From SVQP01 sp045603085 (GTDB taxonomy: Bacteria > Bacillota > Clostridia > Oscillospirales > CAG-272): a stretch of 17,330 nucleotides of DNA. Below the pieces are notes generated by a model. That model had not been told where the DNA came from, ran no database searches, and was given only the letters and a program-made list of their open reading frames with translations. The stretch is from positions 1-17,330 of the forward strand of contig JAZULL010000082.1 in assembly GCA_045603085.1 (NCBI GenBank), read 5' to 3'. A program made the translations under genes and the position numbers. Each line of letters begins with the position of its first letter. Within the stretch, counting starts at the first letter, position 1. Positions 1 through 7,727 of the stretch are shown here, piece by piece.

Positions 1-52
1 CCTTGGCTCACAGAACGACATGGCTACGATCCGACTTGCATTTTTTATGCAA

Positions 53-2335
53 TCAAAGATCGGTCAGTGCGGCTGAGAGCGAGGGTGGCTCGGGAATTTC
101 CTCGGAAACCAGGAAAATGGCGGTGTGCGGCGACAGCTCAACGGGCAAGTAGGTGTAGGTCTGTCCGCGATATTGAGCGTATTTGACGTGCCGCGCACGG
201 TTGACCTTGCCGTTGTGCGGGTGATAGACCACGGGCTTGAGCACGCCGCGCAGATATACCGTACCCTTGTAAGGCTGGTCGGTCGTATTGTAAAGCATGT
301 GGGTGTGCGTCCCGTTGTGAACCTTATGTAAGTGTCCCATCATGCCCACGCGGTGCACTCCCTCGGGTGAGTCGATGTGGCGGTATTCGGGCAGGGGCAG
401 GTTAAACACACCGCTGTTTTCCAGACGTTTCATCCCTTGCATGACAACGTCGTATGGAATCTTAAGCTCGTAAAGCAGACGCATGATCTCGTCGCTCGCC
501 GTCATGAATGTACCGTCCACGGCGGTGGCCGAAGGGTAAAGCAGGTAAGCGCGACCGCCGTTGGGATTGACGTTGGTGCCGATATTGCACATGATATTCT
601 TGTCGCAGGCGCGGTCACCGAAAATATGCCGTACCAGAGCGCGAACCTCGCGGTCGTAGGCAGTCACGCAATCCTGTCCGTCATGGCGGAGCAGGTCTTG
701 CTCAAATTCGGGCAGAAATTCAAAGGCCTTGTCAGGAAGCGTGCCGGTTGCGATCACAATGCCGCCGTTGTCATAAAACTGCGCAATTGTGCGCAGGTTG
801 TCCAAAGAGATCATGGAGGTGGCGGGCAGGATCAGAATACGGAAGCCGTTACTGCCCTTGACGTTGTCAAAGAACAGCTGATTGCCGCGCACCTGACAGT
901 GCTTCTGCAGGGTTTCGGGGTGCAGCATAGTCACGCCAACACCGCCGTAATGCACAAGGCTGTTGGCCAGGGTCATATAGTCACAGTCAAAGGGTGTGAT
1001 GGGATATTCGTAATTGCGCTCGGGCTGCTCGTAAAGCAGTGGCTTTGTGTGCAGGGAATAGATGGGGTACAGCATGGCCACGTCGCATACCTCAAATCCT
1101 GCCCCCAGCAGATACAGACTGCGCTGTACGGGGTCAAGGAACTGCCGGTTCATGACCTTTTCATAAGGGTGCAAGATCAGCGTGTTGGCACCGTTGCCAA
1201 GCACGCTCAGCGTCTCCTTGAGGGCAAGCGTTTCATTATAATTGTTTGAAAGACGGGAAAACATCTCGCACGTGACGCTGGTCTGGCCGCTGTCCGCTGC
1301 GGCGGAGGCGGCTAAGGCAAGCGAGTTGAAGCCGTACATGTAGGCGTGATCCATACGCCCCGCGGCGCAGAAATACTGATTGGCAAGTGCATCGCCCGTG
1401 ATCCATGAGCAGGCAGGCGTTTTAGGCTCGGCTAAAATGGCGATGGGCTGCAGGTGGTGCGCCATTGCGAAATCGCGCAGGGCGCGTACGATACCGCCCT
1501 TAAGCAGCTCGGCACGGCATTGCATGAACAGCGCGCGGATGTGCTCGGTTCCGCCGCCAAGATTGTGGAACAGCACGGGATAATACTTGGATGGGTCAAA
1601 GCCAAAGCGGCAGATAAAGATATCGTTGAAATCCCGCGACCAGTTGCGGCGGTTGGGGGAGTCGAAGCAAAGGTTGTGATAGTAGAGCGCACCGATGGCG
1701 GCATTCTGTACGCCGCCGCACAGCACGTAAAGGCGGTCAAGATAGGAAATGAACGCGGTGCGGGAAAGGCGGTTGTGCGTCAGCTGCTGTGAGCCGTCCT
1801 GCTCGGTGTCGGTGCAAATATATTGCTCAATGATCCAGTTACCGTCGGGCACGTCAAATTCCAGCACACCGTTCTGCACGTAGGGGCGCAGATCAATGAT
1901 CTGGTTGTATTCCTCATCCAGCGCGATCAGCGAGAGTGTGGGCTTGTCGTAGAGATTGAGCACGAAATGCTCGCGCTGTTCAACGTAGTAAAGGCGGCGG
2001 GAGAGCACCTCGGTGCAATCGCTGGGCTCGTAAAGCGCACGCTCCAGCGGTCTTTGCGGGTGCAGGGCCAGCTTGACGCCCGCCTCAATGGCGGCCTGGC
2101 TGAGCGTGGCAAACCAAGCGGCGTACCGCTGGGCAAAATCGTCGGTGTAAACGTAATCGGTGGGAATGGAGGGAATGATCAGGGAAAAGCCGCGTCGGGC
2201 CAGACGGCCGATCAGCGAGCGCGCCTGCTCGGGTGTGATATCCATAGCGGGATGAATGTGAACGTACATCGCCCGCGTGCGGAATTTATAGGCAAAGGCC
2301 ATTTTCGAGGCCTTGAAATCCTTGTTTTTACGCAT
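53..2335 (-). CDS. Glycoside-hydrolase-like protein (GH106-like), cytoplasmic
   Basis: A 760-residue protein without a signal peptide or membrane segment, so probably cytoplasmic. The start at 2335 is chosen because AAAAGGAGGG lies just upstream; an upstream in-frame ATG would put the start inside the promoter. The layout resembles large GH106-type (alpha-L-rhamnosidase-like) proteins: an N-terminal barrel-like part with YVHIHPAMD near residue 24, a CEMF motif near 356-359 whose Glu could be catalytic, a glutamine-amidotransferase-like segment starting GFRILILP at 497 followed by YDNGGIVIATG around 521-531, and a C-terminal beta-rich part (about 690-745) with the HMLYNTTDQPYKG and PHTAIFL style seen at the end of these enzymes. 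The sugar substrate cannot be read from the sequence. Family assignment is by pattern memory and moderate; enzymatic activity is inferred. It has its own promoter and is divergent from the SDR gene. Confidence 0.6.
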   Translation of the reverse strand: MRKNKDFKASKMAFAYKFRTRAMYVHIHPAMDITPEQARSLIGRLARRGFSLIIPSIPTDYVYTDDFAQRYAAWFATLSQAAIEAGVKLALHPQRPLERALYEPSDCTEVLSRRLYYVEQREHFVLNLYDKPTLSLIALDEEYNQIIDLRPYVQNGVLEFDVPDGNWIIEQYICTDTEQDGSQQLTHNRLSRTAFISYLDRLYVLCGGVQNAAIGALYYHNLCFDSPNRRNWSRDFNDIFICRFGFDPSKYYPVLFHNLGGGTEHIRALFMQCRAELLKGGIVRALRDFAMAHHLQPIAILAEPKTPACSWITGDALANQYFCAAGRMDHAYMYGFNSLALAASAAADSGQTSVTCEMFSRLSNNYNETLALKETLSVLGNGANTLILHPYEKVMNRQFLDPVQRSLYLLGAGFEVCDVAMLYPIYSLHTKPLLYEQPERNYEYPITPFDCDYMTLANSLVHYGGVGVTMLHPETLQKHCQVRGNQLFFDNVKGSNGFRILILPATSMISLDNLRTIAQFYDNGGIVIATGTLPDKAFEFLPEFEQDLLRHDGQDCVTAYDREVRALVRHIFGDRACDKNIMCNIGTNVNPNGGRAYLLYPSATAVDGTFMTASDEIMRLLYELKIPYDVVMQGMKRLENSGVFNLPLPEYRHIDSPEGVHRVGMMGHLHKVHNGTHTHMLYNTTDQPYKGTVYLRGVLKPVVYHPHNGKVNRARHVKYAQYRGQTYTYLPVELSPHTAIFLVSEEIPEPPSLSAALTDL

Positions 2336-2365
2336 ATTCACCCTCCTTTTACAAGTAATCAATCT

Positions 2366-2394
2366 ATTATACCATATTCCGTTGTTTTTGTTAA
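2366..2394 (-). promoter_or_regulatory. Sigma-A promoter of the glycoside-hydrolase-like gene
   Basis: Read on the minus strand: -35 TTAACA (2394-2389), 17-bp spacer, perfect -10 TATAAT (2371-2366). The start codon of the leftward gene is about 30 nt downstream of the -10. Confidence 0.85.
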
Positions 2395-2434
2395 GTGCCA
2401 AGAGCAAAAAAAGCTAAAATATTTTGCATGCGGA

Positions 2435-2463
2435 TTGCAAAAGAGAGAAAAATATGCTACAAT
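2435..2463 (+). promoter_or_regulatory. Sigma-A promoter of the SDR gene
   Basis: -35 TTGCAA (2435-2440), 17-bp spacer, -10 TACAAT (2458-2463). It stands back to back with the leftward promoter, with 40 bp between the two -35 boxes. AGGATG at 2481-2486 serves as ribosome binding site for the ATG at 2491. Confidence 0.8.
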
Positions 2464-2490
2464 AAGAAAAACACCTAAAAAGGATGAGCT

Positions 2491-3207
2491 ATGAAAAAAG
2501 TTTTGATCATAGGCGGCTCGGGCGGTATTGGCGCGGGCTTGGTGCGCGCTTTTTGCAAAAACGGTGACCGGGTCGTCTTTACCTATCATAAAAATCTGAC
2601 AGCCGCCAAGGATTTGGCCAAGGAAACCGGTGCGACAGCTCTTTGTGCAGACCTTGGAGATAGTGAGAACGTGGAATTTATCGTGCGCTCTGCAGAGGAT
2701 ATCCTGGGCGGTATTGACGTATTGGTGTATGCTGCGGGAACTGCCTGCATCAAGCTGTTTGATACCACCACCGACGAGGATTGGGATACGCTTGTGCAAA
2801 GCAACCTCTCCGGCGCATTTTATACTTGCCGCTCTGTCAGCAAGATCATGCTTGGCGCGCATGCGGGCAGAATCATTCTGATCGGCTCAATGTGGGGCAA
2901 GGTCGGCGCTTCCTGCGAGGTGGCGTACAGCGCCACCAAGGCGGGGGTGCGCGGGCTGACCCAAGCGCTTGCCAAGGAGCTGGGACCCTCGGGCATTACG
3001 GTCAACTGCATTGAACCCGGCGTCATCGACACCCCCATGAACGCCTGCTTTGACGAGCAGACGCGGCGCGAATTGGCCGAGAACACCCCCGTGGGCAGAC
3101 TCGGCACTCCCGAGGACGTGGCTGCTCTTGCCGTGTTCCTTGCATCCGATGCAGCATCCTTTATCACGGGGCAGTGCATCGGCGCAGACGGAGGGTTTGC
3201 GATTTGA
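2491..3207 (+). CDS. SDR family oxidoreductase (FabG/YmfI-like)
   Basis: A classical short-chain dehydrogenase/reductase of 238 residues, the usual length. The dinucleotide-binding glycine motif is GGSGGIG at 8-14, the AAG that supports the adenine pocket is at 81-83, and the catalytic tetrad is N105, S133, Y146 and K150 (YSATK). The C-terminal half has the SDR elements PGVIDTPM and FITGQCIGADGGF. The stretch SMWGKVGASCEVAYSATK resembles the Bacillota YmfI group (elongation factor P 5-aminopentanone reductase) more than housekeeping FabG, but no efp or fatty-acid synthesis gene is visible here, so the substrate is left open. It reads alone from its own promoter, is followed by a strong terminator, and is divergent from the sugar-hydrolase-like gene, so a sugar-related reductase is the alternative. 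Confidence 0.93.
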   Translation: MKKVLIIGGSGGIGAGLVRAFCKNGDRVVFTYHKNLTAAKDLAKETGATALCADLGDSENVEFIVRSAEDILGGIDVLVYAAGTACIKLFDTTTDEDWDTLVQSNLSGAFYTCRSVSKIMLGAHAGRIILIGSMWGKVGASCEVAYSATKAGVRGLTQALAKELGPSGITVNCIEPGVIDTPMNACFDEQTRRELAENTPVGRLGTPEDVAALAVFLASDAASFITGQCIGADGGFAI

Positions 3208-3229
3208 AGCGCGAAGCGAGCCTTAAATC

Positions 3230-3264
3230 GAATGAAGAATGAATAATGAATAATGAATAATGAA
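3230..3264. repeat. Heptamer tandem repeat (GAATGAA / TAATGAA)
   Basis: Five consecutive 7-bp units: two GAATGAA (3230-3243) then three TAATGAA (3244-3264), followed by a partial unit. It lies between the SDR stop codon and its terminator. The 7-bp period and position do not suggest coding. Too short and unspaced to be a CRISPR. Confidence 0.85.
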
Positions 3265-3276
3265 TGATTGTGGTGG

Positions 3277-3310
3277 AAAATCCTTGCCAAAGCAAGGATT
3301 TTCTTTTTTT
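3277..3310 (+). terminator. Intrinsic terminator after the SDR gene
   Basis: A perfect 10-bp stem AAAATCCTTG / CAAGGATTTT (3277-3286 and 3293-3302) with a 6-nt loop, followed by a C and seven T residues. It separates the SDR gene from the ABC operon downstream. Confidence 0.93.
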
Positions 3311-3324
3311 AATAAAACTTAAAC

Positions 3325-3340
3325 ATTTGTGAAAACAAAT
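3325..3340. promoter_or_regulatory. Possible operator upstream of the ABC operon
   Basis: Perfect inverted repeat ATTTGT-GAAA-ACAAAT, about 70 bp before the first ABC gene. No good -35/-10 pair is seen in 3311-3409; two TATGAT hexamers (3357-3362 and 3371-3376) could be -10 boxes but lack a matching -35 at 16-18 bp. An activator- or repressor-controlled promoter would fit; the regulator is not in the window. Confidence 0.35.
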
Positions 3341-3409
3341 CAAAACACCCGGGCGGTATGATATATCCGTTATGATCGAGAACTGTGAGAAAAACAAGGA
3401 GAGAGAGCA

Positions 3410-4318
3410 ATGAATGCCATTGAAATCAGAAACCTATCCAAAAGCTTTCGCGGCATGTATGCGGTGGATCATTTGAATATGACCGTGCCGCAGGGTGCGA
3501 TCTACGGCTTTATCGGCGAGAACGGTTCAGGTAAATCCACCACCGAAAAGCTGATCTGCGGCCACTTGGTTGCCGATGGGGGCGAGATCCGTCTGTTTGG
3601 AAAAGCCCACGATGATCCCGGTGTCCGTGTCCGCGTAGGCGCACTGATCGAAAACGCCGGCTGCTTCCCGGGCTCCAGCGTGTATCAGAATCTCATGATG
3701 CAGGCCATCAATCTGGGAATTGAGGATCGCCATGGTGAGATCGAGCGCGTGCTTAAGATCGTGCGCATGGAAGAGCATGCCGCGCTGAAGTTTAAAAAAT
3801 GCTCGCTGGGTATGAAGCAGAGAATCGGCATTGCCATGGCGCTTCTGGGTGACCCTGCGCTTTTGATTCTGGACGAGCCGATCAACGGTCTTGATACCGA
3901 CGGCATGCGCATGATGCGCGAGATCCTTCTGGACATCACACAGAATTACGGATGCACCGTGCTGATCTCGTCCCATATCTTAGGTGAACTGGAAAAGATC
4001 GCAACTCACTATGGCATTATCCGTCAGGGACGTATGATCATGGAGCTTTCGGCTGCGGAAATGGACAGCCGCGCGCAGGTGTTTGTTTCTCTGAGGGCTG
4101 CGGACGAGCAGGGCGCACTTGCAGCTCTGCGCCAAAAATACGGTGACGTTCGCTCGGAGGACGGCTACATCCGTGTCTACGACGTGGACGACACCGCGGA
4201 AATCGTGTCGTATCTGATGGAGCAGGGACATCCCGTATCCGAGATCAAAAAGAATAAGATCGGCCTTGAAGAATATTACGTTGAGCTGATGAGCGCCAAG
4301 GAAGGAGAGATGTTATGA
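3410..4318 (+). CDS. ABC transporter ATP-binding protein, first copy
   Basis: ATPase subunit of an ABC-2 type exporter, 302 residues, about the length of BcrA-like bacitracin/lantibiotic-immunity ATPases. Walker A is GENGSGKST at 36-44, the signature CSLGMKQ at 131-137, Walker B LLILDEP at 151-157 and the switch His at 189 (SSHIL). The usual Q-loop glutamine is Glu81 (LIENAGCF), as is common in this subfamily. Residues past 215 form the variable C-terminal domain ending EEYYVELM. AAGGAG at 3396-3401 precedes the ATG by 8 nt. It overlaps the following permease by 4 bp, so translation is probably coupled. It partners with that permease to export or expel an unknown, perhaps peptide, substrate. 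Closely related to the third gene of the operon. Confidence 0.93.
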   Translation: MNAIEIRNLSKSFRGMYAVDHLNMTVPQGAIYGFIGENGSGKSTTEKLICGHLVADGGEIRLFGKAHDDPGVRVRVGALIENAGCFPGSSVYQNLMMQAINLGIEDRHGEIERVLKIVRMEEHAALKFKKCSLGMKQRIGIAMALLGDPALLILDEPINGLDTDGMRMMREILLDITQNYGCTVLISSHILGELEKIATHYGIIRQGRMIMELSAAEMDSRAQVFVSLRAADEQGALAALRQKYGDVRSEDGYIRVYDVDDTAEIVSYLMEQGHPVSEIKKNKIGLEEYYVELMSAKEGEML

Positions 4319-5148
4319 CCAAAGAAATTCAATTTGAATCCCCCAGCTTTGCAAAGCGCATCAAGGGAATGCTGGGCGTAGACTTTTACCGTCTGTTCAC
4401 CACGCCCTTGTTTTACATCTTTCTGGTCATCGCAGCCATCATTCCGGCTATGGTTTCGGCCATGACTACCATGGCAGGCCCGAATGGGGAAGAGATACAG
4501 CTTTATTCCAACGTCTGGCAGATCATTGCCGCATCCGAGTCGCTGTACGTCATCCGCACCATTGCGGACTATGCCAACATGAACATGGTGTTCATCTTTG
4601 GCGGTATCATGGTGTCCATCTTTATCGGACACGATTATAAATCGGGCTACGTCAAGCAGCTGTTTACCACACACGCCAAGAAGCAGGATTACATGATCTC
4701 CAAGAGCCTGGTGTGTGCATTTGCCATGGCCTGCATGTGTCTGACCTATCTGATCGGCGGCACGGTTGGTGGTCTGCTGGCAGGCTACGATACGAGCGTC
4801 AACGTGGCCTCGCTGGTTTTTGCCATCCTTGGAAAAATGGTCATGAGCCTTGGCTGGGCCAGCCTTTACACCTTCTTGAACGTGATTTTTCGCAAGTATT
4901 TCGGTATTTCCATTCTCTCGTCCTTCTTCTTTGGCACGGGTATTCTGATTATCGGCGCGGCTGCCGTTGTGGATCAGCTGCACCTGCCGTCGGCATTTTT
5001 GAATATTTTCCTGTACGGCTCGTCTGTCAATGCAAGTCTTTCCAGCAACGTGTGGACGCTGCTGATCTGCATTGCCGTGTCTTGCGCGTGGGCGATATTC
5101 TACAATTTTCTTGGAACAAAGCTGCTCTCCAAGAGCGACGTTTATTGA
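4315..5148 (+). CDS. ABC-2 type permease, first copy
   Basis: Membrane subunit of 277 residues that pairs with the ATPase just upstream (4-bp ATGA overlap). About six hydrophobic segments are visible, near residues 31-50, 88-105, 131-157, 163-192, 199-220 and 245-266, a normal ABC-2 permease topology. After the second segment comes a conserved cytosolic stretch DYKSGYVKQLFTTHAKKQDY (108-127), nearly repeated in the second permease of the operon and typical of BcrB-like proteins, where the coupling region follows such a segment. The N-terminus is cytosolic, with a short amphipathic region before the first segment. Substrate unknown. An 18-nt gap with GGAGGAAGGAG leads to the next ATPase. Confidence 0.88.
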   Translation: MTKEIQFESPSFAKRIKGMLGVDFYRLFTTPLFYIFLVIAAIIPAMVSAMTTMAGPNGEEIQLYSNVWQIIAASESLYVIRTIADYANMNMVFIFGGIMVSIFIGHDYKSGYVKQLFTTHAKKQDYMISKSLVCAFAMACMCLTYLIGGTVGGLLAGYDTSVNVASLVFAILGKMVMSLGWASLYTFLNVIFRKYFGISILSSFFFGTGILIIGAAAVVDQLHLPSAFLNIFLYGSSVNASLSSNVWTLLICIAVSCAWAIFYNFLGTKLLSKSDVY

Positions 5149-5166
5149 TGGGAGGAAGGAGCAGAT

Positions 5167-6066
5167 ATGAACGCGATTGAAATCAAAGGACTTTCCAAGA
5201 ATTTCGGTCAGAAGCAGGCGGTATGCGGCCTGGAGATGACCGTGCCCACAGGCGCGATCTACGGCTTTATCGGCGAGAACGGCTCGGGCAAATCCACAAC
5301 TGAAAAAATGATCTGCGGTCTGATCCCAAAAAGCTCCGGTTCGATCAAGCTGTACGGCAAAGATCACACCGACCCCGACGTCCGTGCAAAAATGGGCGTG
5401 CTGATCGAAGCCCCCGGCTGCTTCCCGGGCTTGACCGTCTGGAACAATATGCTCATCCAGGCAGCCAACCTTGGCATCAAGGAGCCTGAAAAGGAGATCA
5501 TCAAGGTGCTGAAGCTGGTTCGCATGGAGGGCGCGGCAGGTAACAAGTACAAGAACTGCTCGCTGGGTATGAAGCAGAGAATCGGTATTGCTATGGCGCT
5601 TTTGGGTGATCCCGTGCTGTTGGTGCTGGACGAGCCGCTCAACGGCCTGGATGCGGACGGCATGCGTATTATGCGCGAGGTGTTCTTGGATATTGTCAAG
5701 GACGGCAACCGCACCATTGTGGTGTCCTCGCACCTGCTGGGCGAGCTACAAAAGGTGGCCACACACTACGGCATTATCCGACACGGCAAGATGATGGTGG
5801 AAATGACCGCCGAGCAGCTGGATGCAAGCTGCCGCACCTACACGGCACTCAAGGCAGAGGAAATGAGTCGCGCCAAGGTGCTGCTGGGCTGCAAGTATTC
5901 GCGCGTGGAAGAGGACGAGGCAGGGTATCTACGTGTATATGATATGACCACTCCCGAAGAGGTTGCAAGCTATCTGTACCAAAACGGCATCCCCGTCACC
6001 GAGCTGTTGACCGATAAGATTGGCCTTGAGGAATACTACGTGGATCTGATGAAGGGGGGCAAGTGA
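5167..6066 (+). CDS. ABC transporter ATP-binding protein, second copy
   Basis: A 299-residue ATPase clearly paralogous to the first one: the same opening MNAIEI, the same positions for Walker A (36-44), signature CSLGMKQ (131-137) and Walker B LLVLDEP (151-157), and Glu81 in place of the Q-loop glutamine. The C-terminal domains differ more than the nucleotide-binding domain and end EEYYVDLM. Strong ribosome binding site GGAGGAAGGAG 5 nt before the ATG. It should pair with the permease directly downstream. Two ATPase-permease pairs in a row could form two transporters or one mixed complex; the sequence does not decide. Confidence 0.93.
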   Translation: MNAIEIKGLSKNFGQKQAVCGLEMTVPTGAIYGFIGENGSGKSTTEKMICGLIPKSSGSIKLYGKDHTDPDVRAKMGVLIEAPGCFPGLTVWNNMLIQAANLGIKEPEKEIIKVLKLVRMEGAAGNKYKNCSLGMKQRIGIAMALLGDPVLLVLDEPLNGLDADGMRIMREVFLDIVKDGNRTIVVSSHLLGELQKVATHYGIIRHGKMMVEMTAEQLDASCRTYTALKAEEMSRAKVLLGCKYSRVEEDEAGYLRVYDMTTPEEVASYLYQNGIPVTELLTDKIGLEEYYVDLMKGGK

Positions 6067-6068
6067 GT

Positions 6069-6917
6069 ATGGAAAACGTTGTAAAATTTGAAAAAAGCAG
6101 GTTTGCAGACAGACTTCGTACGATGATCCGGGTGGATTTTCTGCGCATGTTCAAGTCCCGTACCTTCTATATCATCTTAGCCACCGCGCTGCTTGTACCC
6201 GTGGTCATGACGGTCATGCTGGTCATGATGGACGGCTCGGTCAACGTAAATCCGCAGACCGGTGAGGAAACGGTCATGGAGGGCCCTGAATACATCTGGG
6301 AATCCTTTGGCACCGTGCCCTCGACCGATCCCGCGCCTGTACCCGAGGGCGGTGATATGGCAGCTATGGGCGGCGAGATGGACGTGCTGGCTATGTGCAA
6401 TATCAACCTGGTCTTTATGGGTGTTTCGGTGTTTATCTGTTTGTTTGTAGCGGATGATTTCCGCAGCGGATACGCCAAGAATTTGTTTACGGTAAGAGCG
6501 AAAAAAGGGGATTATATGATTTCCAAAACGCTTGCCGGCTTTGTGTGCGGCACGCTGATGCTGGTGCTTTATACGGCAGGCGCTCTGGTCAGCGGTCTGA
6601 TCATGGGCTTGAAGTTTGATCTGGTGGGTGGCTTGACGCCGGGCAATCTTGTGTGCTGTCTGCTGGCAAAGATCATGCTCATGCTGGTATTCGTGGCAAT
6701 CTTTACCGCAATCTCCGTGCTTGCCAAACACAGAAGCTGGCTTTCCATCCTGCTCTCGCTTGGCGGCGGCATGATCCTGTTTATGATGATTCCCATGATC
6801 ACCCCTCTGACAGGGACTGTGCTGCACGTGGGTATCTGTTTTGCAGCAGGCCTGCTGGCGGCCATAGTGCTGGGGCTGTTCGGCAATCTGATTTTGAAAA
6901 AGACAAGTCTTGTATAA
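6069..6917 (+). CDS. ABC-2 type permease, second copy
   Basis: Membrane subunit of 282 residues from the ATG at 6069. A GTG at 6063 that overlaps the previous stop by 4 bp is the alternative; ATG is preferred because the AAGGGGGG at 6052-6059 is 9 nt from it and only 3 nt from the GTG. About six hydrophobic segments, near 32-54, 112-129, 155-180, 194-217, 224-248 and 253-276. The stretch DFRSGYAKNLFTVRAKKGDY (130-149) matches the same stretch in the first permease. It differs from that copy by a longer external loop between segments 1 and 2 (about 55-111), rich in acidic residues, Pro and Met. Last gene of the operon; its stop codon lies inside a bidirectional terminator. Confidence 0.87.
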   Translation: MENVVKFEKSRFADRLRTMIRVDFLRMFKSRTFYIILATALLVPVVMTVMLVMMDGSVNVNPQTGEETVMEGPEYIWESFGTVPSTDPAPVPEGGDMAAMGGEMDVLAMCNINLVFMGVSVFICLFVADDFRSGYAKNLFTVRAKKGDYMISKTLAGFVCGTLMLVLYTAGALVSGLIMGLKFDLVGGLTPGNLVCCLLAKIMLMLVFVAIFTAISVLAKHRSWLSILLSLGGGMILFMMIPMITPLTGTVLHVGICFAAGLLAAIVLGLFGNLILKKTSLV

Positions 6918-6956
6918 AAACAAGGACGGATGCGGTTGCATCCGTCCTGAATTTTT
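6916..6956. terminator. Bidirectional intrinsic terminator
   Basis: An 11-bp perfect stem AGGACGGATGC / GCATCCGTCCT (6923-6933 and 6938-6948) with a GGTT loop, flanked by AAAAA on the left and TTTTT on the right, so a U-tract follows on either strand. It overlaps the stop codons of both convergent genes. Confidence 0.9.
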
Positions 6957-7701
6957 AGCTTTTGAATTCGTCGATCGGTTTATAGGTCATCATGGGTGCG
7001 CCCTCGGGGATCTCGTAGCCAAAGCAAGCAGGCTTTGCCCAGCGGACGGCGTTGGTGATGATCTTCTGCACGTACTCGTTGTGGTAAGAGGGGCAGGACT
7101 CATGACCGGGCTGGAAGTAGAACACCTTGCCCGCGCCGCGCAGGTAGCAAAGACCGCTGCGGAAGATAAAGCCGTCCTCAAACCAGGAGCCGAACACCAG
7201 CGCGTCGGGCTGGGGCACGTAGAAGGGCTCGCAGTAAAGCTCCTCGGTCTCCAAGGTGAAGTGATCGGGAATACCTGCGGCAATGGGGTGAGAGGGAAGC
7301 AGATTCCAGACAACTTCCTTCTGGTCTCTGCCCCAGGAGAGATTGCCGTTTGTACCAACAACAGCACGGAACACCTTGGAGTGGTGGCCGGAGTGCAGTA
7401 CGATCAGACCCATGCCCTTGGTGTAAACTCTGTGGCGAATGCGCTCAACCAGCGCATCGGGCACCTCGTGGTGCGCCATGTGACCCCACCAGATCAGCAC
7501 GTCGGTGTTGTTGAGCACCTCGTCGGGCAGACCGTTGTCGGGATCGTCCAGAGAAGCCAGCGTGACCTCAATGTCGTCCTGGGTCTCTAAGAACTGCTTG
7601 ATCAGACCGTGAATGCCGTCGGGGTAGATCGACTTTACGTATTCATTGCTTCTTTCGTGGCGGAACTCGTTCCAAGCCGTGACTCTGATTTTGCTTGCCA
7701 T
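6955..7701 (-). CDS. ThuA-family protein (trehalose-utilization-like)
   Basis: A 248-residue protein with the ThuA fold, a class I glutamine-amidotransferase-like domain. The family pattern is plain: VTAWNEFRHE near 7-16, YPDGIHGLI near 26-34, LIWWGHMAHHEV near 69-80, GLIVLHSGHHSKVF near 98-111, and PSHPIAAGIP after it. The catalytic Cys of true amidotransferases is not at the usual place, as is normal for ThuA proteins. In rhizobia ThuA takes part in trehalose/maltitol use (3-keto sugar metabolism); whether that applies here is inference. AAGGAGAGAG precedes the ATG. It is second in a two-gene operon, 26 nt after the MBL-fold gene, and ends in the shared terminator. Confidence 0.9.
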   Translation of the reverse strand: MASKIRVTAWNEFRHERSNEYVKSIYPDGIHGLIKQFLETQDDIEVTLASLDDPDNGLPDEVLNNTDVLIWWGHMAHHEVPDALVERIRHRVYTKGMGLIVLHSGHHSKVFRAVVGTNGNLSWGRDQKEVVWNLLPSHPIAAGIPDHFTLETEELYCEPFYVPQPDALVFGSWFEDGFIFRSGLCYLRGAGKVFYFQPGHESCPSYHNEYVQKIITNAVRWAKPACFGYEIPEGAPMMTYKPIDEFKS

Positions 7702-7727
7702 ACTCTCTCTCCTTATATGTGATGTTT

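Noticed and set aside
41..57. Hairpin TTGCAT / ATGCAA at the end of the hydrolase-like gene
   Set aside because: Only 6 bp of stem and no T-tract on the minus strand, so not a convincing terminator. I see no other recognisable feature in 1-52.
3201..3229. Imperfect stem GATTTGAAGC / GCCTTAAATC over the SDR stop codon
   Set aside because: It has a mismatch and a G-T pair and lacks a T-tract; the real terminator is at 3277-3310.
3230..3264. Heptamer tract as a CRISPR
   Set aside because: Units are 7 bp, directly adjacent and without spacers; no cas genes nearby.
4276..5733. Open frame of 485 codons antisense to the ABC genes
   Set aside because: It spans two clear genes on the other strand, is rich in His, Gln and Asp as antisense frames are, and has no domain pattern.
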